Assembly: GCF_902167145.1 (NCBI RefSeq)
Contig: NC_050096.1
Span: forward strand, 82,518,683 to 82,582,682
Direction: 5' to 3'
Length of the DNA: 64,000 nucleotides
DNA from: Zea mays
Taxonomy: Eukaryota > Streptophyta > Magnoliopsida > Poales > Poaceae
Part shown: in pieces, positions 33,188 through 43,988 of the stretch
Layout of the letters: the number at the start of each line of letters is the position of its first letter
How positions within the stretch are numbered: the first letter of the stretch is position 1
Position numbers and translations under genes: made by a program
The notes under the pieces: generated by a model
Databases searched by the model: none
The model's input: only the letters and a program-made list of their open reading frames with translations
Told to the model about the DNA's origin: nothing

Positions 33188-36100
33188 GTTTATGCATCTG
33201 GGGGCTCAAGTTGGATCATCGATAGCGGGTGCACAAACCATATGACAGGGGAAAAGAAGATGTTCTCCTCCTACGAGAAAAACCAAGATCCCCAACGAGC
33301 TATCACATTCGGGGATGGAAATCAAGGTTTGGTCAAAGGATTAGGTAAAATTACTATATCACCTGACCACTCTATTTCAAATGTTTTTCTTGTAGATTCT
33401 TTAGATTATAACTTGCTTTCAGTTTCACAATTATGTAAAATGGGTTACAATTGTCTTTTTACGGATATAGGTGTTACTGTCTTTAGAAGAAGTGATGATT
33501 CACTAGTATTTAAGGGAGTCTTGGAGGGTCAGCTATACCTAGTAGATTTTGATAGAGCTGAACTCGACACTTGCTTAATTGCTAAGACTAACATGGGCTG
33601 GCTCTGGCATCGCCGACTAGCACATGTTGGAATGAAGAATCTTCACAAGCTTCTAAAGGGAGGACACATTTTGGGACTAACAAATGTTCATTTTGAGAAA
33701 GACGGGATTTGTAGCGCATGTCAGGCAGGGAAGCAAGTTGGTGTTCATCATACACACAAGAACATCATGACGACTGACAGGCCACTCGAGCTCCTACACA
33801 TGGACCTATTCGGCCCGATAGCTTACATAAGCATCGGCGGGAGTAAGTACTGTCTAGTTATTGTGGATGAATATTCTCGCTTCACTTGGGTGTTCTTTTT
33901 GCAGGAAAAATCTCATACCCAAGAAACCTTGAAAGGATTCTTGAGACGAGCTCAAAATGAGTTCGGCTTAAGGATCAAGAAAATAAGAAGTGACAACGGG
34001 ACGGAGTTCAAGAACTCACAAATCGAGGGCTTCCTTGAGGAGGAGGGCATCAAGCATGAGTTCTCTTCTCCCTATATGCCACAACAAAATGGTGTAGTGG
34101 AGAGGAAGAATAGAACTCTATTGGACATGGCAAGGACCATGCTTGATGAGTACAAGACTTCGGATCGGTTTTGGGCGAAGGCGGTCAACACCGCGTGCTA
34201 CGCCATCAACCGGTTGTATCTACACCGAATCCTCAAGAAGACATCATACGAAGTCCTAACCGGTAAAAAGCCCAATGTTTCATATTTTAGAGTCTTTGGT
34301 AGCAAATGCTTTATTCTTGTTAAAAGAGGTAGAAAATCCAAATTTGCTCCTAAGGCTGTAGAAGGCTTTTTACTAGGATATGATTCAAACACAAGGGCAT
34401 ATAGAGTCTTTAACAAGTCCACTGGACTAGTTGAAGTTTCTTGTGACATTGTGTTTGATGAGACTAACGGCTCTCAAGTAGAGCAAGTTGATCTTGATGA
34501 GCTAGATGATGAAGAGGCTCCATGCGTCGCGCTAAGGAACATGTCCATTGGGGATGTGTGTCCTAAGGAATCCGAAGAGCCTCCACAAGCACAAGATCAA
34601 CCATCTTCCTCCATGCAAGCATCTCCACCAACTCAAGATGAGGATGAGGCTCAAGATGATGAAGGAGAAGATCAAGAGGATGAGCCACCTCAAGAGGAGA
34701 GCAATGATCAAGGGGGAGATGCCCATGATCAAGATGAGGAAGATGAACAAGTTCCAAGGCCGCCACACCCAAGAGTCCACCAAGCAATCCAACGAGATCA
34801 CCCCGTGAACACCATCCTCGGCGACATTCAAAAGGGGGTAACTACTCGATCTTGTGTTGCTCATTTTTGTGAACATTACTCTTTTGTTTCCTCTATTGAG
34901 CCACACAAGGTAGAGGAAGCACTTCAAGACTCGGATTGGGTGGTGGCGATGCAAGAGGAGCTCAACAACTTCACTAGGAATGAGGTATGGCATTTAGTTC
35001 CACGTCCTAACCAAAATGTTGTAGGAACCAAGTGGGTCTTCCGCAACAAACAAGATGAGCATGGTGTGGTGACAAGGAACAAAGCCCGACTTGTGGCCAA
35101 GGGATATTCACAAGTCGAAGGTTTGGATTTCGGTGAAACCTATGCACCCGTAGCTAGGCTTGAGTCAATTCGCATTATACTTGCCTATGCTACTTACCAT
35201 GGCTTCAAGCTTTATCAAATGGACGTGAAAAGTGCCTTCCTCAACGGACCAATCAAGGAAGAGGTCTATGTTGAGCAACCTCCCGGCTTTGAAGATAGTG
35301 AGTACCCTAACTATGTGTATAAACTCTCCAGGCGCTTTATGGGCTCAAGCAAGCCCCAAGAGCATGGTATGAATGCCTAAGAGATTTTCTTATCACTAAT
35401 GGCATCAAAGTCGGAAAAGCTGATCCTACTTTATTTACTAAAACACTTGCAAATGATTTGTCCGTATGCCAAATTTATGTTGATGATATTATATTTGGGT
35501 CTACTAACGAATCTACATGTGAGGAATTTAGTAGGATCATGACACAAAAATTCGAGATGTCTATGATGGGGGAGTTGAAGTAATTCTTAGGATTTCAAGT
35601 GAAGCAACTCCAAGAGGGCACCTTCATTAGCCAAATGAAGTACATTCAAGATATTCTCAACAAGTTTGGAATAAAGGATGCCAAGCCCATCAAGACACCC
35701 ATGGGAACCAATGGGCATCTCGACCTCGACACGGGAGGTAAATCCGTCGATCAAAAGGTATACCGGTCCATGATAGGTTCTTTACTCTATTTATGTGCTT
35801 CACGACCGGATATAATGCTTTCCGTATGCATGTGTGCAAGATTCCAAGCCGACCCTAAGGAAGCTCACCTTACGGCCGTAAAACGAATCTTGAGATATTT
35901 AGTTTATACTCCTAAGTTTGGGCTTTGGTATCCTCGGGGATCCACATTTGATTTAATTGGTTATTCGGATGCCGATTGGGCAGGGTGTAAAATTAATAGA
36001 AAGAGCACATCGGGGACTTGCCAGTTCTTGGGAAGGTCTCTGGTGTCTTGGGCTTCAAAGAAGCAAAATTTTGTAGCTCTTTCTACTGCCGAAGCCGAGT

Positions 36101-36410
36101 ATATTGCCGCAGGCCATTGTTGCGCGCAATTGCTTTGGATGAGGCAAACCCTTAGGGACTATGATTACAAATTAACCAAAGTTCCTCTTCTATGTGATAA
36201 TGAGAGTGCAATCCGCATGGCGGATAATCCCGTTGAACATAGCCGCACTAAACACATAGCCATTCGGTATCATTTTCTAAGGGGTCACCAACAAAAGGGG
36301 GATATTGAGATTGCATAAATTAACACCAAAGAACAATTAGCCGATATCTTTACCAAGCCACTAGATGAACAAACATTTAACAAACTTAGGCATGAGCTAT
36401 ATTCTTGATT
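33188..36410 (+). pseudogene. Element B pol, multiply broken
   Basis: Protease DSG is intact at 33221-33229. Integrase is open, with HHCC near 33605-33740 and core motifs [16 protein letters not shown] and [10 protein letters not shown]. Open reading continues through the acidic linker to reverse transcriptase ([11 protein letters not shown]), until a one-base loss near 35325 shifts the frame and a stop follows at 35380. The next frame carries YVDDIIFGS (about 35480), TAA at 35581-35583, RNase H (STAEAEYIAAG) and TAA at 36316-36318, with the last codons reaching about 36407. Unlike in element A, pol is in a different frame from the end of gag. Confidence 0.85.
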
Positions 36411-37243
36411 CTCGAAATTTGTTTTGATGTTTTGCACACATAGCTCACTAATATACCTTTGATCATGTCTCTTTTATATGCTATGACTAATGTGTTTTCA
36501 TGTGTATTTCAAACCAAGTCATAGATTGAAAGGGAATTGGAGTCTTTGGCGAAGACAAAGGCTTCCACTCCACTCCATCAAATTACTCATCCTTCGCCGT
36601 CGCTCCGAGCAACTCTCCAACTTTGGTATAATCTTCACTCATATGTTATTTACCATAGGGAGAGAAAGTAATAAGGGCTTATATTTCACTCAAGTATCCG
36701 TTTTTGGCGATTCATGCCAAAGGGGGAGAAAGTATTAGCCCAAAGCAAAAGGACCGCACCAACACCAATTTTCAAAAATTTGAGTTAAGAAAAGATTTTT
36801 CAATTAATGGTTTTTCAATTGGTATCTTATTTGTGATATAATTTCAAATTGGTATACCCCCCTTCAAAATTAATATCTAAAACCCTCTTGAATACTAAGA
36901 GGAGGATTTCATTAAGGCGGAGTTTTGTTTAGTCAAAGGAAAAGCATTTGAAACAGGGGAGAAAATTTCAAATCTTGAAAATGCTTCTCAAAATCTTATT
37001 CATATACCTTTGACTATTTGCAAAAGACTTTGAAAAAGAATTTCCAAAACATTTGCAAAAACAAAACAAGTGGTGCAAGCGTGGTCCAAAATGTTAAATA
37101 TGAATAAAGCATCCATACCATATGAAATAAATATTGGTTTAATTCCAAGTAACCTTTGCACTTACATTATGCAAACTAGTTCAATACTGCACTTATATAT
37201 TTGCTTTGGTTTGTGTTGGCATCAATCACCAAAATGGGGGGAT
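36411..37243 (+). other. Element B 3' non-coding region with repeated polypurine tracts
   Basis: Purine tracts at 36719-36732 (AAGGGGGAGAAAG), about 36953-36965 (AGGGGAGAAAA) and 37233-37242 (AATGGGGGGAT, beside the LTR). This is the same arrangement as in element A. No gene is seen. Confidence 0.75.
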
Positions 37244-38452
37244 TGAAAGGGAAATAGGCTTACATCTTTTTCCTAAATGATTTTGGTGGTTGAATAATTG
37301 GACTAACTAGTTTGCTCTAGATTGTATGTTCTACAGCTGCCAAAGGTTCATCTACAAACTATACTAAATCGACTGTCCAGAATACTATAGATTATTCCGG
37401 ACATGAGAAGCTTTTCGGGAAAATAGGCCAAGCGCGGACCATCCGGGCCTTTGCGACGGACCGTCCGCGACACCTAAATGACCCTCAGAAAGAACCAATG
37501 CAAAAACACATGTCTCTACTGCGGACCGTCCGATGGAAGAGCAAGCACCGTCCGAGACCACGCGCGGACCGTCCGGCCTCAGGTGCGGACCGTCCGGTAG
37601 GTGAGGAACCGAAAAACCCGAAGGTGACGGGTTCGGCAAAATGAATTATAGCGTCCTCGCGGATCGTCCGGGGTGCACGACCGGACCGTCCGCGACTGGG
37701 TTTATCTGACATCTGACGACGCATTAAATGCAATATAGCCGTTGCTGCTGACAGTTGCGTTTTCAGCCGTTGATCTGCAGGGGCGGACCGTCCGAACCAG
37801 AGGCGCGGACCGTCCGCGGTCGACAGAAAGGAGCAACGGCTAGGAAGTGGTTGGTGGCTATAAATACAACCCCAACCACCTCCATTCACTTCACCCAAGT
37901 ATTCCAACCTTCAACATTCAATACAAGAGCTAGCAATCCATTCCAAGACACAATCAAAGCTTCCAATCTCTCCAACTTCCACAATTGAGACAAGTGATCA
38001 TTAGTAATTAGTGACTTGAGAGAGAGAGTGATCTGTGTGTTATTTGTCGCTCTTGTCGCTTGGCTTTTGCAATCGTGCTTTCTTCCTTCCCATTCTTATT
38101 CTCAAGGCACTTGTAATCAAAGCAAGAGACACTAAGTTTGTAGTGGTCCTTGTGGGGTCTAAGTGACCCGTTTGATTAAGGAGAAAGCTCACTCGGTCTA
38201 AGTGATCGTTTGAGAGAGGGAAGGGGTTGAAAGAGACCCGGTCTTTGTGACCACCTCAACGGGGAGTAGGTTTGCAAGAACCGAACCTCGGTAAAACAAA
38301 TCATCGTGTCACTCTCGCTATTTGCTTGTGATTTGTTTTTCACCCTCTCTTTCGAACTCGATTATATTTTTAACGCTAACCCCGGCTTGTAGTTGTGCTT
38401 AAGTTTATAAATTTCAGATTCGCCCTATTCACCCCCCTCTAGGCGACTTTCA
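37244..38452 (+). mobile_element. Element B 3' LTR
   Basis: 1209 bp with the same ends as the 5' LTR, followed by TSD GGGAT at 38453-38457. Confidence 0.9.
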
Positions 38453-38457
38453 GGGAT

Positions 38458-38558
38458 CCCTTCATCTTGTTGTCGGACTCCCCCGATGGAGCCTTCCCGT
38501 GGCTTGTTGACTTGTCACTACCGGTTACGATCTCCTTCTTGGCGTGTTCTCCCGACAT
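38458..38558 (-). pseudogene. Element C gag, N-terminal codons
   Basis: Minus-strand ATG at 38556-38558 starts MSGEHAKKEIV..., matching the element B gag start. The frame runs to the element B insertion at 38457 and resumes at 29279 in the same phase. Confidence 0.8.
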
Positions 38559-38592
38559 CACTTTGAGTGGTTAAACTCTAATGAAGTATTGG

Positions 38593-38604
38593 GCTCTGAT
38601 ACCA
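38593..38604 (-). promoter_or_regulatory. Primer-binding site, element C
   Basis: Minus strand TGGTATCAGAGC, 2 bases from the end of the 5' LTR at 38607. Confidence 0.85.
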
Positions 38605-38606
38605 AT

Positions 38607-39829
38607 TGAAAGTCGCCTAGAAGGGGGAGTGAATAGGCAAATCTGAAATTTATAAACTTTAAGCACAACTACAAGCCGGGGTTAGCGTTAGAAATAAAAC
38701 CGAGTCCGAAAGAGAGGGTCAAAACAAATCACAAGCAAATAAAGAGAGTGACACGGTGATTTGTTTTACCGAGGTTTGGTTCTTGCAAACCTAATCCCCG
38801 TTGAGGTGGTCACAAAGACCGGGTCTCTTTCAACCCTTTCCCTCTCTCAAACGGTCACTTAGACCGAGTGAGCTTCCTTCCTTGATTTCCCGGGTCACTT
38901 AGACCTCGCAAGGACCACCACACAATTGGTGTCTCTTGCTTCGTTTACAAGGCTTTGAGAGTAAGAATGGGAGAAAGAAGAAAGCCAACCAAGCAACAAG
39001 AGCAACAAAAGAACACAAGTCGATCTTCTCACAAGTCCTAAAAACTAGAGTTGAATTGTGGACTTTGATTTGATTGGAGGCTTTGATTTGTGTCTTGGAG
39101 TGTTGTGTATTGCTCTTGTATTGAATGAGGAGTAGTGAATGCTTGGATGTCTTGAATAGAGGTGGTTGGGAGTATTTATAGCCCCAACCACCAAAACAGC
39201 CATTGGGGAGGGCTGCTGTCGATGGGCGCACCAGACAGGCCGGTGCGCCAGCCACGTCACCCAACTGTTAGGGTTCTGACGGTTTCGACCGTTGAAGCTC
39301 TGACAGACTGGGCCACCGGACAGTCCGGTGCCGCACCGGACAGTCCGGTGCCGCACCGGACAGGTACTGTTCACTGTCCGGTGCGCCTTCTGGCGCCTGC
39401 TCTAACTCTGCGGGAACTATCCGCGCACTGTTTAGTTGTCAGTCGACCGTTGCGCTGGTGGTCGTTGCTCCGCTAGCACACCAGACAGTCCGGTGACCCA
39501 CCGGACAGTCCGGTGAATTATAGCGGAGCGCGGCCTCAGAAACCCGAAGGTGAAGAGTTTGAAGTCGATCCACCCTGGTGCACCGTACACAGTCCGGACA
39601 CTGTCCGGTGGCACATCGGACAGTCCAGTGCGCCAGACCAGGGTTCTCTTCGGTTTCTTTTGCTCCTTTCTTTTGAACCCTAACTTAGATCTTTATATTG
39701 GTTTGTGTTGAACCTTAGGCACCTGTAGAACATGTAATCTAGAGCAAACTAGTTAGTCCAATTATTTGTGTTGGGCAATTCAACCACCAAAATATTTATA
39801 GGAAAAGGTTTGACCCTATTTCCCTTTCA
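38607..39829 (-). mobile_element. Element C 5' LTR
   Basis: 1223 bp; on the minus strand it starts TGAAAGGGAAATAGGG and ends GCGACTTTCA. Its U3 carries CACCGGACAGTCCGGTG-type palindromes (39225-39640), like element A rather than element B, though its ends resemble B. The TATA box is on the minus strand at 39173-39180. TAAAG at 39830-39834 should be one TSD copy; the partner lies left of the window. Confidence 0.87.
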
Positions 39830-40203
39830 TAAAGGCTAAGCCATAATTAACTTAAAAACTAGGGTTAGGAATGCAAAAATAAACCCACAACAAACATTGT
39901 TTGGACCATGAGTTATTTTTACCAAAACAGGGGGACCCTTAAGTAAAATGGCCAATGAGTATGTCGAGTTGAATGATGCACATGTGGACAAACATTGTTA
40001 GATGCAAGAACAATGACACATATTAGATTAGAACGACTAGGTTGCTTTAGAAGATCGATAGTGACTCAACCACAATGGTACTTCACCAATGGAACACAAA
40101 TCTCATGCCATTGGACTTCTCTAGAGACTAGATCCTCATGGTAAGGATCAATGTTAAATTACAATAGAGAGATGGTGCATGGCGGCGATGTAATATGGCA
40201 ATG
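39830..40203. other. Unassigned older sequence, left of Grande
   Basis: 374 bp with no open frame of note and no recognised element. It is continuous with 47901 once the Grande insertion and one CAAAG are removed. Confidence 0.4.
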
Positions 40204-40208
40204 CAAAG

Positions 40209-40794
40209 TGTTGGGCCCATGCTTCGTTGCGCCGAAGGTCTTGCGTGAAGAAGCAGCTTCGGCTGAAATCGTCCCCAGGAAATGGCCGAAGGTTCCTTTT
40301 TATAGAGCTTCGGCGTTGCAAACCGACATAAAGATAGAATGACCTTTTTATCCATAGAGGTCTAAGATAATGTTGTAAACTTTTGTAAAGGGCATAATTG
40401 TAATTCGTCACAGGCTGCGTCCTGTGTCTATAAATAGATGAACAGTACCCCCGTACTGTTCACACGAACTTGGCATTTGCTTTTGCGTCACGCTTGTACT
40501 TTTTATCTTCTCTCAGGACCGAAGGTACATTTGTAATTTGAAATCATTTCTATTTTTCCATGTTAATAAAATAGAAATGATTCTATGATGATGCTTATAT
40601 TATATTTCATGCTTTATATGAATCCTTCGTCATTACTTGTTATGTTTACGAAGGTATGTCTCTTATGACCTTCGTCCGAAACTCATTATTTCCCGAAGGG
40701 ACATAATGCTTCGAAGGACGAAGGACTTTAACATTTAACACTTTTTATGTTGCCTTGTTCTTAACTCTTAGCATTTGAGAACAAGTCCCCAACA
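40209..40794 (+). mobile_element. Grande 5' LTR
   Basis: TGTTGGGCCCATGC...AAGTCCCCAACA, 586 bp, identical by eye to the 3' LTR. It has a TATA box at 40429 and a perfect 9-bp inverted repeat just after it. Confidence 0.9.
40429..40436 (+). promoter_or_regulatory. TATA box, Grande LTR
   Basis: TATAAATA, followed within 4 bases by the inverted repeat GAACAGTAC-CCCC-GTACTGTTC (40440-40461). The same site is at 47530-47537 in the 3' LTR. Confidence 0.75.
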
Positions 40795-40795
40795 T

Positions 40796-40812
40796 TGGCG
40801 CCCACCTCCGGT
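40796..40812 (+). promoter_or_regulatory. Primer-binding site, Grande
   Basis: TGGCGCCCACCTCCGGT begins 2 bases after the 5' LTR. TGGCGCC starts are usual for gypsy primer sites; I do not assign the tRNA. Confidence 0.6.
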
Positions 40813-40868
40813 GAACTCACTTCCACTTCGAGTTTTTTGAACACCTTCGGAAGCTATAGACCCTCGCT

Positions 40869-42388
40869 ATGGCGCCGAAGAAAGCTTCAGCGACTGGGGC
40901 TGCAGCACTGCAACCGCTGGACCCCAACCAGGAGACCGTCTCTCTTCGGGAGGCCCGAAACCAGAAGAGGAAGGCTGTCAGCCCGACGATTCAGGAGGAT
41001 GAACTAGACCAAGAGATCAGGGACATGGAGATGCTACATCAACAGGTGCAGAGGAAGAAGGAGAAGATGGCCAGGCTAGCTGAGCTGCAGAGGCAGATAG
41101 ACGAAGCTTCTGAAGAAGTCCGTCATCTTACCCACGATGAGCAGAACCGAAGGCCTCAACAAAAAGACCTTCATCAGGAGGGCTTCTTCAATGAAGATGA
41201 CTGGTATGACAATTTCCATCATGGAAATTTTGTTTTCGACGATGCTTCTCCTCTGTCCGCTGATCTGCAGGCTACACCTTGGCCTCCGTCCTATAAGCCA
41301 CCCCAGCTTCCCATGTTCGATGGCCATTCGGACCCGAAGCAGTTCTTGATGAGTTACGAAGCAACAGTGTCTTCGTATGGTGGCAATGCTGCAGTAATGG
41401 CAAAGTCTTTCGTTATGGCCGTCAGGAGTGTTGCTCAGACCTGGTATTCCTCCCTTCGGCCAGGAACGATCACTTCATGGCAGAAGCTGAAGGATATGTT
41501 ATTGACCAGCTTTCAAGGATTTCAGACGAAGCCGGTCACTGCTCAAGCCTTGTTCCAGTGCACTCAGGATCATGAAGAATACCTTCAGGCGTATGTCAGA
41601 AGGTTCTTGCGTTTGAGGGCGCAGGCACCAACGGTGCCCAATGAAATTGTCATCGAAGCCATGATCAAAAGGGGCTTCGTCCTGGACCTGCTGCTCAATA
41701 CTTTGCTAGGAAGCCTCCTCAGACCCTGGAGAAGCTGCTCCAAAAGATGGACGAGTACATTCGTGCTGACAATGACTTTCGCCAAAGAAGGGAGGAGGCC
41801 TTCAGATTTTCTGAAATGACCAGGGGCTTCGGAGGAAGATCCTATCCGAGGCATGTCAGGTCCATCCACAACTCTACTCAGAATGATGATAAGGGGAGTC
41901 AGCAGAACAGACCGCAGTGCTCCTCACAGGCTTCGGGGCAACAACAAACTTTCTTCCGGCCACCAGCTCCAAGAGGCAGAGGCGCCAGGGGCTTCGGCGG
42001 AAGATTCGGAGATCAACCAAGGAAACTGTTTTGCTTGTTCTGTGGAGAAAGCAAGGGCCATACCACCAGGACGTGCCATATTACAATCCAGAAGCAAAAG
42101 GAAATAGCCGAAGCTGCATCTCAACAAGCTCAGCCGAAGCAGGTCATGCATACTGCTTCGTATCATCCACCTTACATCCCACAATACATAGACAACCACC
42201 CTGCAGCTTCTGTAGCTTCGGCAAGTCAACCTCAAGCTTCCTGGCAGCAGCCTCCGCCTCCACCTCCACTGCAACAGGGTCAACAGCCAGAAGGGAGTCA
42301 ATATGCCCCACACCAAAGGGACTTCAGAGAACAATCCGAAGCTCGCACAGTCAACAGCACTGTGCCAGAGTCGAAGCACATTTATTGA
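40869..42388 (+). pseudogene. Grande gag with one frameshift
   Basis: ATG 40869 (MAPKKASATGAAAL). A charged coiled coil (about 41010-41150) is followed by a capsid part of retrotransposon-gag type (DGHSDPKQFLMSYEA, AQTWYSSLRPGTITSW). Near 41667-41674, in an AAAAGGGG run, the frame moves by 2, and the second frame (MDEYIRADNDF...) continues to the stop at 42388. The C-terminal part has a knuckle-like CLFCGESKGHTTRTC and a Gln/Pro-rich tail. Apart from this site the gene is open, fitting a young insertion whose defect may already have been in its parent. Confidence 0.82.
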
Positions 42389-42527
42389 CACATATCCTAC
42401 CTTTGATAGCAGTCTTTTCTATTCAGTTTTATTTTCTGTGAAACAAAGAACATTGTTAGTTTTCATGTAATAATTTCGTTGTTTCCCACGAGGAAAACTC
42501 ATTTTCTTCACAGGCTTAAGTCCCTGA
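42389..42527 (+). other. Region holding the pol deletion junction
   Basis: Between the gag stop and the first integrase codons there are only about 140 non-coding bases. Protease, reverse transcriptase, RNase H and the integrase core should lie here. A deletion breakpoint must fall in or at the edges of this stretch. Confidence 0.6.
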
Positions 42528-43013
42528 AGCTTAAAGTGGCCAGACCAGTTAACCAAAGTGGTGTGGAGCCACAATACAACAGCATCAAGATCTACAGGCT
42601 TTACCCCATTCAAGTTATTATTCGGAGACGAAGCAATAACCCCGGAAGAAGCCAAAGCTGGATCAATAAGAGTAGTAGCTTCGGCAGAATCAGGTCCCGA
42701 AGATGCTTGCCTTGTGGAAAAGGATGCTTTAGAAGGGATCAGGCTTCAGGCCGTGGAGAATATCAATAAATATCAGGCTGAAATAGTTAAATGGCGAGAT
42801 AGAAAAGTCCGGTTAAAAAATATTGAGCCGGGACACTTGGTGCTTCGGAGAGTGGCTAACCCAGATACAGTGGGTAAGCTACAGTTGAAATGGGAAGGAC
42901 CATTCTTAGTAGTATCTTCGTCAAGGCCTGGATCGTACAGATTAAAGGACATGGATGGCAACGAAATTCCAAGGTCTTGGAATGCGGATGAGCTTCGGCG
43001 ATACTATGTATAA
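42528..43013 (+). pseudogene. Grande integrase, C-terminal remnant
   Basis: The open frame after a stop at 42525-42527 begins in the last part of the integrase core (VVWSHNTTASRSTGFTPFKL) and runs intact to the end of pol (GHLVLRRV, KLQLKWEGPFLVVSS, RSWNADELRRYYV). The frame has no start of its own and none of the catalytic aspartates, so it cannot be active. Confidence 0.88.
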
Positions 43014-43200
43014 CATGATGTAATTTTTTATGTTTTTTCTTTTCTTTTTCATGGCACCCTTTTCCTTTCCGAAGGGGGAGAAAGGTTTTTAATGGGGCCA
43101 TCATGTGTAATTTCCTTTTTTAGTCTTATAAGAGCAAAATCCCCCAAAAAATGTAAATGTAACAGCTGAGAACGCACCATCGAGTGCAGGAACTGAAAAA
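43014..43200 (+). other. Grande non-coding spacer after pol
   Basis: Non-coding sequence leading into the tandem array; TTTTTC-rich, no gene seen. Confidence 0.5.
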
Positions 43201-43210
43201 GAAAAAAGAG

Positions 43211-43490
43211 AAGAAGCTCCAAAGACGTTCCTAAGGGAATGCAGAGCTTATACCGCCTAAGTAAAAGGCGAAGAAACTCCAAAGACGTTCCTAAGGGAAT
43301 GCAGAGTTTATACCGTCTAAGTAAAAGACGAAGAAGCTCCAAAGACGTTCCTAAGGGAATGCAGAGCTTATACCGCCTAAGTAAAAGGCGAAGAAACTCC
43401 AAAGACGTTCCTAAGGGAATGCAGAGTTTATACCGTCTAAGTAAAAGACGAGGAAGCTCCAAAGTCGTTCCTAAGGGAATGCAGAGCTGA
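43211..43490 (+). repeat. 60-bp tandem repeat arranged in 120-bp pairs
   Basis: Nearly five units containing CTCCAAAGACGTTCCTAAGG, exactly 60 bp apart. Two variants alternate (GAGCTTATACCGCC and GAGTTTATACCGTC), so units 1+2 and 3+4 form near-identical 120-bp pairs. Because 60 is a multiple of 3, repetitive open frames appear on both strands. Looser 50-60-bp repeats with GCTTCGGCAGAAAGAAGAAG follow at about 43625-43780. Confidence 0.9.
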
Positions 43491-43988
43491 TGTGTGGTTG
43501 ATTCCAAGGAAATAATGGTTGAGTGTGGCTTCGGTTATATGTTTTGGACATTCATTCGCACATCACATTACATCATAGCATTTGCATTCATAAGCATTCA
43601 TTCATGGCATCTGTGTTACTAAGTGGTTGCTTCGGCAAAAAGGAGAAGTATTCTTTTATGTTTTGGAGTGTACAAAAAAAGAAAAGCTTCGGCAGAAAGA
43701 AGAAGTAGTCTTTTATGTTTTGTACAAAAAAGCAAAGCTTCCGCAGAAAGAAGAAGCAGTCTTTAATGCTTCGTTGTGTACGAAAAGAAGGGAAGGTGTT
43801 TTTCGCCTTCGGCTCAAAATATTGATTTCGTCCACATCAAAGCGTCTTAATAAAAGGGTAAGGATATATTACAAGGTATGTACAAAGTTCCTTGAGAACG
43901 GTTTAATTGTATTTACAACAAGTTGTTACAAATTTTCTAGCCTACTACTACTAATCTTCTTCAGGCTCCCGCTTCGGCGGCATATTCT

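Larger units (their letters stand above)
29280..38452 (+). mobile_element. Element B: complete Opie-like Sirevirus (Ty1/copia), 9173 bp
   Basis: LTRs of 1212 bp (29280-30491) and 1209 bp (37244-38452), TSD GGGAT at 29275-29279 and 38453-38457. It is inserted in the gag of element C, a member of the same broad family in opposite orientation; C gag reads in frame across the site. The LTRs begin TGAAAGGGAAATAGGC and end GGCGACTTTCA. U3 palindromes are of the GCGGACCGTCCGC type, unlike those of A and C. Genes are broken by at least five stops and two frameshifts. Confidence 0.87.

Noticed and set aside
40151..40411. Short frames inside the Grande LTRs (also at 47274-47512)
   Set aside because: They lie in LTR promoter sequence, have no homologues and run across the LTR boundary.
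43211..43490. CRISPR-like regularly spaced repeat
   Set aside because: Units are directly tandem with no unique spacers, in a plant retrotransposon.
43049..43507. Minus-strand frame with repeated LCIPLGTSLE units
   Set aside because: It is the by-product of the 60-bp tandem repeat in Grande.
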